NCBI GenBank assembly: GCA_023053545.1
Contig: JAKZAN010000075.1
Location: 102,992 to 166,991, forward strand
From: Lepidurus packardi
Taxonomy: Eukaryota > Arthropoda > Branchiopoda > Notostraca > Triopsidae
Direction: 5' to 3'
Length of the DNA stretch: 64,000 nucleotides
Positions 30,151 through 40,155 of the stretch are shown in pieces. A program made the translations under genes and the position numbers. The notes below the pieces were generated by a model, which was given only the letters and a program-made list of their open reading frames with translations, searched no databases and was not told the origin of the DNA. The number at the start of each line of letters is the position of its first letter. The stretch's first letter is position 1.

Positions 30151-31050
30151 CACAATATCCTTTTTAATAATCACGCCAAAAAGCAGGCACTATCACGGGA
30201 TTCTAACTCTCGTGATGAACTATGAACTAGAAAATAGCTTTTGCTCGGGAGCGATCGGAAATTGACTTCCAGGAGCTGACGAGTCTGGGTACATTCTGCG
30301 TGGCATGTCGTTGGCATGTAACTTCTATCAACCGGCTAAAGATGTTGCGGTTATGCTTGAGCAGGCCGAACGAACGCTACGTTTCCAGGCCTGACTCGTC
30401 CCACCTTCTTTTTCATATGCGCTAAATAGGGCTGCTTTTCGTTGAGGTAGTGCCTGAGCAGGCCGAAGGAACGCCACGAACCCTGACCTGACGCGTACCG
30501 GAGATGGCGCTGCATAGCTTTTCTGGTTAGCCGACGTGATGAGATCCCAGGCATACAGGCACCTGGGGACGAGGGGTGCAATGTGCAATGGCGAAACTCC
30601 TAACCCTGCCAGGCGACGTCTTCGCGTTCTCTAGTCGAGTCTCTACCAATCCGTTTGACTCCATGACCACAGAAAAGCTCCGTTGTTACCATTAAAGACC
30701 TAATGAATGGCAACAACGAAGACGTTCTCCCCCCCAGGAAACAAAAAGTTGCGGCAAAAGACCTAACCAGCCACAACACTTTCACTCCGGCATACCTGTT
30801 CCTTCTGGTTCTCCTGATTCCCACAAGAGGTGAATTAGCTACCTCCAAGTAGCCGAATATCAGCTTAGCGGATTAAAGTTGCGGGTCTTTTCTTCTTCTC
30901 CAAAGGATGATGCAAGGCCAGGGCTGAAGATAGGCTGAGCGGGATGGGAGGAGGGAAAGCATCGCACACCACATGACAGGCTTGTCTTGACCAATGCGCA
31001 ATCTAATTGAACAAAACATTTCAATAAGGTTTTACTGAATAAATAAAAAA
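30151..31050. other. No recognised gene; older repeat fragments
   Basis: TGAGCAGGCCGAA occurs at 30358 and again at 30452. Bases about 30885-30990 are a diverged relative of 3590-3690 in the large duplication. Nothing else is identified. Confidence 0.4.
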
Positions 31051-32000
31051 AAATCCTACTGAAACTCCTTGGAGCAAAGATGGACTATCAATAGAACAAG
31101 CTACGCTTCAAAAAATAATCGCAAACGAGCGGACCAGCTCACCGTGCTTCTATATGGAGCTCCATCTGAAGCCCATAACAGCCTGGGACCAAGCCAATAT
31201 TAATTTAAAGACTAGTTCGTTCAAATTAACATACTTTACCTCCAGTGGTGAACGCGAAGATAGCAACTGTTGAATTCGATTGCAGCTCACACGAATCTTG
31301 GTTTTCTTCTAATGGACGGAATTTGACGACATAAAGGCAGATGTCACTGAAGAGAATATTGAGTAATAACGCAGGAGATCCAATTGATAGCCTATTTGAA
31401 TCAAAACATCTTCAGTATAAAATTTAGAAAACAAGAATTGAAAACTTACTCCACCTCTTCAACACCACACACGAAATACCGTCCCTTGCCTGCTGGTCCT
31501 TCACGGGCCAAACAATGCACCCGAACCACGCCCACCCAACCCAGAAGAAGCTCCGCTGCTACATTGTAAAACACGCGGAAAATGAGCGGACCTGCTCGTG
31601 GTATTTCCCCAGTAGGAAATATTAGCACAACGGAGCTCTATCTGGAGCCTCCGCACTAGGGGCTCAAAAACGAAAGCCTAGAGCAAAGAGGAATGAGAAA
31701 CCCTACGAATAAATGAAAAGTTTCCACTGCAGAAAACTCCTTTTGGAGCGATGTTATAAAAGGCCCTGCAAAGAACCTTCCCAAATGATCGGCCCAGCTC
31801 ACAAATTTGTCGAGACGGAATATTAGCGCAAATGGAGCTCCATCTCAAGCCAGCAATAGCCTGTGGATCAAGGTGATGTTAATTTTCGAAACTTAGTTTA
31901 TTTAGTTTAAAAATGGTTTACCTTCAGTTATGAACGCCATGGACGAAACTGGTGAATTTGACAACGGCAGCTTACAAGAATCTTCTGCTTCTTCTAAAGT
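31050..32000. repeat. Local family of diverged repeat units
   Basis: A unit starting 'gaaactccttggagc' (31058), running through 'gcggaccagctcac' and 'tggagctccatctgaagcc' to a 'tttacctccag' tract, recurs at about 31730-31990 ('aaaactccttttggagc', 'cggcccagctcac', 'tggagctccatctcaagcc', 'tttaccttcag'). A partial third copy lies near 31583-31670. The shared pyrimidine-AG at the same place in two units looks like a splice acceptor, so these could be duplicated exons of a decayed gene or a non-coding repeat. Confidence 0.6.
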
Positions 32001-32091
32001 GGATGATATTTTTGCTTCGTTGTGGCTCCGAGAACTAGAAGAAAAGAGAAAACAACCAGTATTAACCACTATGAAAGACGCTACAATTTAG
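31930..32091 (+). CDS. Small open frame, 53 codons, unrecognised
   Basis: From the ATG at 31930 it reads MNAMDETGEFDNGSLQESS and ends at TAG 32089-32091. It is acidic/Ser-rich, then Lys-rich (LRELEEKRKQP). It directly follows a TTTACCTTCAG acceptor-like site in the third repeat unit. The related unit near 31245 has lost the frame. I cannot assign a function, and it may not be translated. Confidence 0.25.
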   Translation: MNAMDETGEFDNGSLQESSASSKVDDIFASLWLRELEEKRKQPVLTTMKDATI

Positions 32092-32644
32092 AGTATTCGG
32101 CGTTTGTACCTTTTGTCGACACTCGGTGAGTAAGACAAGAGTTACAGTTACAGACTAGTGAGTCGTTGGCCAAGTCAACTTATCTTAAGTCACATCTTCC
32201 TTTTCCCTTCGAGACATTGGACGAGTTTCGCAGCCCCAAAAGGATTCCTTTCCACCCTCTTTATGCGGTCTGCACTACGGAGGTCCTACAAAACAAACAT
32301 AGAAGGGGGAAAAAGTTAGTCGGAACTTGTACAAACGAGTCAAAGGCTAAAGCTTAAAAACGACAAATTTTAGCGCTCCTTAAAAAGAATATCTCAAGAG
32401 ACTCAAATGAGAATGAAATGTCCCTCAAAAGTTTGAGAATTGAAACGTTATTTGGGGGAAACGAAAAAGTTACATAGACTTCCAAATTTGACATCGTCTT
32501 CGGTAGACAAGCTTGAAAACACCGCGCAACTGAAGAAAGCTCACCAAAGGAACTAGACCCCAGGGATTACGCATGGTCCAATACGAAGCGCTTTTTTCCC
32601 AAACCCTATTGGGGAAAATTAGCACCGAAAAGGCATTAAACTTA

Positions 32645-32794
32645 ATAGGGCTTATTCCACGAGCAGTTTCCTGGGTTAATCCACCAGATGCGACACTGTA
32701 GAAACCGTACGGCGCTAGCATAGCAGGGAACCAGGCTGAGGCAGCCATTTCTTGAGAGTTTATATTTGGGTTCCCAGTTGTTACTAGGATACCG
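32645..32794 (-). repeat. Inverted repeat left arm of the THAP element, copy 2
   Basis: Duplicate of 456-605; the 70-bp perfect core is at 32645-32714. Confidence 0.75.
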
Positions 32795-32875
32795 CTGACG
32801 CTTCGTCAGACAAGTCATTGTATTGTAAACAACAGTTGATATTATTGTAAAGTTAAACTGTGATGAATTTGGAGA

Positions 32876-33214
32876 ATGACGAGGTGCTGTGTACCTGGAT
32901 GTAAGTCGGAGTTCGGAAAGAAGCTGTCCAAGTTTATGAAGGACACGGGACTAAAGATATCGTTTCATGAAGTTCCGAAAGATATCTGTTATTAGAGGAG
33001 TTCTGTAGAAGAATCGAGCGAGAGATTGGTCCGCACTGTCACGTAAATAAAGTTTCCTTGAATAATACAACTATAAAATATTTTACATATAGGGCCCAAG
33101 ACACACACATATTTGTTCCCTTCATTACAAGGACGAGGATTTTTATGCGTCAATAGGCAGGCGACAGCTAAAACCTAAAGTTTTGCCAAGTGTGTTTCAG
33201 AACAAACCAAGTGA
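32876..33214 (+). pseudogene. Degenerate THAP zinc-finger, copy 2
   Basis: Duplicate of 687-1025 with the same TAG and frameshifts, so the lesions predate the segmental duplication. Confidence 0.6.
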
Positions 33215-33503
33215 AAATCCTAAATGTCCAAAAGTAATGTCCCTGATTTAGATATAGATAATGTCCCTGATTTAGATAATCGGGATTGTAGTAACAAAAA
33301 GAGTCTTGACTTATTATCTATAAATCAAGCTTGTCGTGAACCTGAAAAATAAACCTGTGCAGCAGGAATACAGGCTACTGGAATGCAGTCAGATTATTAT
33401 GACGGGGAAGTTGAAGCCGACGTTCAGGGTACTGACAGTAATTCGTTTAAATGTAAATAGTATTAAATTCTAGTTAGATTCCAACGAACAGCAGCTTGAA
33501 ACC

Positions 33504-34349
33504 GTGAGTGCTTTAGACTCACAGAGTAGACTCGACGAGACTGCTTGTGGAACAATAACCTCCATTGAACTGCAGCACAATGCCACAATCGCTCGCCTCG
33601 AAAAAGAACTTGACGAAGAAAGGAAAAGAAACCTTAAATACGAAGCACTCCTAGAGAAACGGTCTATCGACATGCTGAAAATCCGTGAAGATCTAGTCTG
33701 TACGAAAACGAAGATTTCCATGTCAAAAATCAAAATTGCGGAACTGAAGTCCAAATTGAAAAGCGTACAGGCGAACATTCAGCTAGTTAAAAAAGAAAGG
33801 GAAAATTTAAAGTTTCAACTTGAAGTGGCAAATCTACGCTTTGATCATCGGGTGTTACAAGGAGAAATAGAACTTGCAAAGGAGCAAAATGAGAAGCAGG
33901 ATTTGGTTGCGGAGCTTACAGACCTGAAGACAAATGAGCAAAAACTCACAGCAGACATTGAAGCAAGCCTTAAAACTTTATCACTGTGCAGATTAAGTTT
34001 CAACGATATTAAGGATGACCCGAACCTCCTCAAGTTTTATGCAGGGATGGAACAAGTAGAAGAGTTTAACGCACTTTATGAGTATCTAGGCGCTGGAGAA
34101 AACGGCGAAAATGTTTTCATGTGGCGTGGTGATGCCGAGTCTAAGGAAATTCTTTCGCCGCCCAGGATCGGGAAAAGAAAATTAAGCGGGAAAGATCAAC
34201 TTCTCGTCGTTTTATGTCGCCTTCGTCTCAACTTATGCGAGCAAGACCTAGCTCACAGATTTGGCATTAGTCAATCAACTGTTAGCCGTACGTTAATAAG
34301 TTGGATTCAGTATATGTATCTCCGACTCGGTTCCATGAAAAGCATTTAG
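33504..34349 (+). pseudogene. THAP-type transposase fragment (coiled coil, HTH), copy 2
   Basis: It encodes the same protein as 1315-2160 with no residue change. The DDE domain is absent here too. Confidence 0.65.
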
Positions 34350-34605
34350 CTCGTACCTGAATACAGTTATCTTCTGTCTGCGAAGTTTCGACCTTACTAA
34401 TATACTGTTCTTTTTGGAATGTTTCGCTTCTCCTATAATGCCTTTTTCCTTCAGTGCACTGATTAAAGTAGTCCTTAATTACACTCTCACTAAGAAAAGG
34501 AACGTAAGTCAGGCAAGTTGTCCAATCTGAATTTTTATTTAGTTCCATATTACAAAAAATAACAACACAGAATGAATCGCACTGGGTCTCTTTCATGTGT
34601 ATCAC
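34319..34605 (-). pseudogene. Possible YqaJ/SWIM ORF fragment, copy 2
   Basis: Identical to the fragment at 2130-2416; the same low-confidence assignment applies. Confidence 0.35.
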
Positions 34606-34637
34606 AGACTAAATGGGTAAATAGTGAATTCCCGCCA

Positions 34638-34788
34638 CTGGTATTCTAGTGACAGTGGCGAACGTAAATATAAACTCTCAAGAAATGGCTGCTTTTCCCT
34701 AGTTCTCACGGTAGCCACCGCCGTACGGTTTCTACAGTGTCGCATCTGGTGGATTAACCCAGGAAACTGCTCGTGGAATAAGCCCTAT
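34638..34788 (+). repeat. Inverted repeat right arm of the THAP element, copy 2
   Basis: Duplicate of 2449-2599; the core at 34719-34788 is an exact inverse match to 32645-32714. Confidence 0.75.
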
Positions 34789-37538
34789 GTCAAACGTAAT
34801 ACCGTCAGTACACAAATTCCACCAAGGAGTCCCATCAGCTGAAGGTCAGCTGAACCCCAGGACCAAGGATTGTTTAACGTGTCTTCTTACTGGAAGCGAA
34901 AAACTAAAATAAAAAGATATTACCATAGTTGTAACTAACATGGCATATGATCAGCCCAGTTCTCTTCGGGGCGTTTTCTCACCAATTTACAGGAAATTAC
35001 CCTAAACTGACATAAAATCTCCCTTAAAAATTACAAAATGGGACAAGTTTGACAGAAAGAAAACACTGGACAAGAACTGTTTCATTCTTTCAAACCCAAA
35101 AGCTTTGCCCGGGCTAGCATAAGCGAAGCTTTCTCTGCCCAAACTCAAGAAATGAGCGAATTTAAAAAAAAAATAAGTTTGACTTGCCCAAAAAGACGAA
35201 CACAGACGAAAGCAGAGAGTAATACACGAAATGTATGTACTCCCCTTTCTGAAAAGACTCCAATGTGTCCCGTCCCCACGCCTCTAGACGTAGCAGGGGT
35301 AGAAAAGACTTTTCCCCAAGTCGACCAGGTGCAGGTTATGCTCCCCTTTTTCGTAGCTGTTGCAACACAGGACCTTCGAGAGTTCTTCCTCCTTTTCTCT
35401 CGTGGTCTTATGAGCGTCCTAAAAAAAAAAGGCACAAGAATAAAAACTGTAAAATAGGAACAAAAACGCTAAAACTCAGCTATTTAAACACTTGAAAATC
35501 AGTCTACCTTCTATGAACATATTACCAATATGTTCAAACATAAAGTGAACGCCTCGGCTAGGGAAAGAAACCAAAAAACCACACTGGAAAAAAAAAATAA
35601 GCTCTTACCTCTTCTGAAAAGTTCTTATCCGGCACCAAAATAGCAAACAGTCTTGGAAACACGGCAAAATCGCAGACGGAGCTCTAAGGGACCCAAATGG
35701 AGTGAAAGCCAGTTTTCGCTGTCTTTGCCATTTAAGACCTTTTGCCATTTAAGACTTATTGTATTGTAACAGTTGCGTTTTTCTTTTTCTTCTCCAAAAG
35801 GATGGCAAAACGCACGGGGATAAAGTTGGCTGAGCGGAACTGGATGAGTGAAAGGACCACACCACACATTGGACACTTGTAAACTGTTCGTGACATTTGT
35901 CACCACCTAATAAACAGAGAAGAGACAACACTGAGTAATACTGTTCATGTTTAAACACAACTTAGTAAGGTCTTCAGCTTTAACACGTTTGATTTGAGTC
36001 ACGGAAAAACACGTCATCCCACCCACTTGACAAACCGAAAACTGGCGGACCAGCCGTGTATGCGAATGCTCTCGCGTTGAGCGGCATGGAACAAGGAGAT
36101 GAACGCGAATGAAGGGCACTGTGTAGTCAGTGGGAGCGAACAAACTTGAAAACGTTCGAAACCTAGTGACGCAGGAATAATTTCGAAAATAAACAATAGT
36201 GCCGCTTTTACTTAACAAAATGTGAGCATATGCACGCTGCTTGCTTAACAGTTAAGCTTTGATTGCTTTCAGTTTGACTAAAGTCCGATGGAATCGATAA
36301 ATTTAAACTAAAACGGGAGCAAATTACCTGAGGCGTTTTAACAATACGCTTTACACATTTTGAATAGAAAATTCAATGACTTTTGTACAAGAAAAAAAAA
36401 GTAAAATATTGGTAAGTAACTAAACTCTGGAGCACAGTATAAAGGTTTACCCAGTATGGTAACAGGGGTATCTTCCAATGTTAAGGTTTTCTGACGACCT
36501 TCTCGGTCCCCCGAGTAATATTCAGGTAAAAGGCCAGAAAATGAAAGGGTACATTCGCAAACCTCCCAGTGCAGTTCAAAAAAGGTCACGACGGTTTACA
36601 AAGCGCGTAATTTAAATCTATTGCTTTAAACTATGTGAGCTTAAAATAAAAGATGAATTAACTAGGTCAAAGCACAACACGTATACACATTATAGACTAT
36701 TTCGCGTTACCCAGGTTGCACCACGAGGAGGCAGTCTATTTTGCAACCCATACATAGGTGTTTTATACATAGGTGTTTACATAGGTGTTTAGCCCCATAT
36801 ACATGTACTATAAAATACCCATGTATATTAATGTCTGTATGTGTTGTTATGACTATTTATGTCTACATACGAGTTATCCATTGTGAACAAGCAATGTGCA
36901 CTTGAAAGGGATTAGTGTAAGACTTATTACCAAAAAATAGCATAGGCATTTTTCCAAAAACACTTCCAAATGCGCGCGTTGCCGGTAAGACCCTACGTCA
37001 ACCCAAAACTCCCTAGAGTGCAGGAAGCGTAGAAGTCCCTGAGCGTAGAAGTAGCAAGAAATGTTAGGATAGGTCTATACAGCGGATAAGCACTATTCAC
37101 TGTGAAACAGCGGATAAGCAATATTCCTCAATTCCGAAACTCCATAAGACGATCAATAAGTTCTGTACTGTACGTCGCATAGCATCAATGTTCAATAAGT
37201 ATCCCCAAGAGACCCTCCCCTAATCTTTATCTCTCCTAATCAAACCTAGATCTCAATCATCAACTGGTAGGGGGGAAGTAAACAATACGGGAAATTAAAA
37301 TATAGACATTTTCCTTTCTTTCTCATTCTCTCTCATCTGCACTGAAAGAAAACCAAAAAAAGGACGTTGAAAAATCGCCCACGCAAGAAACGCCCCTTTT
37401 CCATCTCTTCCATCGACCAGAGGCCAGAAATACGCCAACGGTCGTCGACGTTCGGTTGGGGGAGGGGCAGAAGGGAGGATGAGAGTTCACCACCCCTCAC
37501 AACTCCGCCAGAAAATTCGAACGGAAAACTGTCTCCGT

Positions 37539-38122
37539 GTATGACTTTGATATGCACGTATGGAAAAAAATGCAAAAATGGAATCCATTTCTACTTTAAG
37601 TTGGCGGGCACAGAAAATGCCCCCATCTCGGAGTAAAGAGGGATTCTACTTTTCTTAGACGCTTATAGAGAGGAGTAGATTGAAAGTCAGCAGACTTTAG
37701 TCAATCCCACTTATCAGGATTCGAGCACAAAAGTTTCCCTATACCCGTTTTTTTCCAGAGTATAGTGCGTATATTACTATGCTCAAGCTTACTATCAGAG
37801 AACTTAACCCGAATGCTGAGCCAACGAAGAAAATAATAAGAAATACAAATGACAAGAAGAGAAGCGCTGCGTTTTAGTGCCTTGGAAAAACCCCGCCCAC
37901 AAACACCAGAACCAAGCGTTCTCCGCAAAGTCGGAACCGGAATGTGCGGTCCTATTGCAAGGGGATGGGCTCTCGACTCCGAAGCCGGTAGATGCACCCG
38001 CATGTTACTTTGCACGGAAGCGTGAACGCCACTTGGAAGAGTGGCCTGTGCGACGTCAAACGAGAAGAAACCTGCACATGACGTCATACGAAAAGCACTA
38101 CTTGCTTTGCATTTGTTTGGCG
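37539..38122. other. No recognised gene
   Basis: Unique sequence right of the duplication. A GC-richer patch at about 37880-38090 has open frames on both strands, none recognisable. Confidence 0.4.
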
Positions 38123-38345
38123 CATGGGTTCTCAAACATTTTTGTTCGCGGCGCACTAACAGTATCCCCCCAATTCGCCGCGGCGGCCCTCGGAACATAT
38201 TCGCAGCTCGCGCGGCGCCCCTTAGAACATAGGGCAGTATAGTGGCTGCAATTACATCTATCATATTATATGCATCTATGCAACTATAGGAATCTTTCGC
38301 GGCGCCCCTGCAAGCCTATCGCGGCACATAGTTTGAGAACCGCAG
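38123..38345. mobile_element. hAT-type MITE
   Basis: The ends CATGGGTTCTCAAAC and, inverted, CTGCGGTTCTCAAAC are the standard hAT terminal repeat. GCGGCGC motifs lie just inside both ends, as in many arthropod hAT MITEs. At 223 bp it has no coding capacity. I could not identify a matching 8-bp target duplication. It resembles the element at 10250 in plan. Confidence 0.7.
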
Positions 38346-38808
38346 GTTACCGTATTTGTTCAATGAGTTGAATTGGTTGATCGATGACATACATATGCAT
38401 CTCCTCATGAATGTTATATTGTCTCGTTTGTTTATTGTTTCTTACATAAAACGTTCTCCGGAAAAGAATGACAAACAATTTTCTATAGTTGTAGCCGCGG
38501 ATAGGCTAAAAGCTGAGCAGCTAATTTTCCTTTCATTTTTGGCTTCTAAAAGTTGACGTGAGGATCTTTGAGTCGGTTAGCCGACACTTTCCCTTTTCTT
38601 ACTTTCGTGTGAGGGTCTTAATGTTATCTCTCTTGTGCCGCTACTTACGTAAAGTTTTTTCTTGTCAGAAAGTGTTACGAACCAATGGGAGCAAATGGCA
38701 CGGATAAGGAAAGATATACACCCTTTTGCTGGCATCTGGTGGGTACTCGAAGAACGACGTACAATACGGATGATCCAAAAAGGCTCCGAACTTCTTTGTC
38801 ATCAAATG
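38346..38808. other. No recognised gene
   Basis: Mixed-composition sequence between the hAT MITE and the P-element remnant. The right part may be further remnant of the P-like element. Confidence 0.4.
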
Positions 38809-39420
38809 TCAATGATACGATCTCAGCACCATGGTCATGAAGCAACAGTATTGTAACCTGAAAAGATTTCTCTTGTCTTCCGCACTAAGTCCTGCAGTTA
38901 AAAAATCCCCTACCGGGAGCTTCCATCCCTCATTCAGGCATGAGATCATAACTACCAGAGCTTCGCGAACTTCTGGCAGACCGTCGTCATCGTCTTCCAT
39001 ATCTACCCTACCTATAAATGTTTTTTTTATGTGATCATACTCGGTGTGGTTACGAATATGAATCTCATCAAACATCAAATATCACTCTTCTTCGCCTTAA
39101 ATACGCATAATGATAACTAAACATAACGCATAACTAAAACCTGGCGAGCCATCGAAACTTCTACCCAACGTGTGATGATGGTCTTAGAATGCGACACAAT
39201 GTTCATTAGATTTGATCTGACATAGGCTCTTTGGAGAATGAAAATGCACAGTGGTAGCAAAAACCTTTAAATCATCACTAAAAGTAATCTTTGAACATTT
39301 CTTTCCTCGGTCAAGCAAATCAGTTACAAGCGTACAAATATTCCTGAAAAACTGCTGTTGAGAGGATTGAGAGCTTCTGCTCCAGTTTCCGACAAGCTTT
39401 CTGTTCTTAAGGCCACGGTG
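38809..39420 (-). pseudogene. P-element/THAP9-like transposase remnant
   Basis: Minus-strand pieces in consistent order match the P-element transposase core. FSDDLKVFATTVHFHSPKS lies around 39230-39290, then SFDGSPGFSYA around 39130-39160. The main block from 39078 reads MMFDEIHIRNHTEYD, FIGRVDMEDDDDGLPEVREA and LNEGWKLPVGDFLTAGLS. MFDEI carries the first catalytic Asp of the RNase H-like domain. Frameshifts and stops separate the pieces, and the N-terminal THAP domain and C-terminal part are absent. It is inactive. Confidence 0.75.
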
Positions 39421-39863
39421 TAGTGGAACTCCTTATGGCGCTATAGTAAAGGAAAAAGGCGTCGAAAATTCTCAGTCCCTTTGCAATATAATCAAATTGT
39501 ATTGTGACAGTAATGTAGGGGATGTATTTTTCAATAGAGTATGAGCACTTTTCACGTGGAGTATCTCAGTCAGCGGAATAAACAAATCCGGTTCCTCGTC
39601 ATCCTGAAAACCTTGTATATGGCCTGAGGTACGGTTTTGTTCCTTTACCGATGAACTCGAATAGTAATCGAATAGTAATCATTACCAATAGTAATCTTTG
39701 ATATTTCTTTCATTTCTTATATAAAAAACCCGAACCCAGATTTATCGATTTATTAAGATATTAAAAAAAATAATTTTTCAATTATCTCTTAGTGTTAAGT
39801 TTAAAGACATTTCCCAAGTTAATGAAATTGGGACAGGATGCTGACGATGGAAGAGTGAGTGTT
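39421..39863. other. No recognised gene
   Basis: AT-rich; a short direct repeat 'gaatagtaatc' lies near 39659-39680. It separates two transposase remnants. Confidence 0.4.
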
Positions 39864-40060
39864 CTACTTCCTAAAGAGCTTCTTCAGCGTCGGATATTTC
39901 TCAATCTTGTCACTTGAGTCAGCCAGATAGAGCTCAACTTCGGTTAAATTACTCGCTGATTCCTTTCCTCGGGAAAGAGACTGGGAGAATTCCTTTTTAA
40001 GCCTCTTTGGACTGTCGCAGTAGTCTTGAGTACCTTCAGAGTCTTCAGGTAAAGAAGCGC
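39864..40060 (-). pseudogene. hAT-like transposase fragment near the C terminus
   Basis: The minus-strand frame from about 40060 to TAG at 39864 ends LTEVELYLADSSDKIEKYP then TLKKLFRK. This matches the block just before the hAT dimerisation motif (E.YL..P....KYP.LKKLF.KYN). The frame stops exactly where YNT.LPSSA would follow. The upstream edge has a CTATAG acceptor-like site. It looks like one exon of a truncated transposase or a domesticated relative; I cannot distinguish these. Confidence 0.5.
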
Positions 40061-40155
40061 TATAGAAGTAAAAGGCAAAAGTTATTGTGTTTTCAAATCT
40101 TTGATTTATCGTCTTACCATATTGGGTTTTCAGATTCTTGATCGTGAGCCACTGA

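Larger units (their letters stand above)
32190..37538. repeat. Segmental direct duplication, copy 2
   Basis: Near-identical to 1-5352 in the same orientation. The right edge is abrupt after CTCCGT at 37538. The left edge is not defined, because copy 1 begins at the window edge. It includes all the THAP-element features described for copy 1. Confidence 0.95.

Noticed and set aside
32166..32357. 63-codon frame crossing the left edge of duplication copy 2
   Set aside because: It looks fairly protein-like (YLKSHLPFPFETLDEF) but has no ATG, no recognisable family, and its upstream part lies outside the part of copy 1 visible here.
38123..38345. 8-bp target duplication for this hAT MITE
   Set aside because: The octamers next to the terminal repeats (GTTTGGCG and GTTACCGT) do not match well enough.
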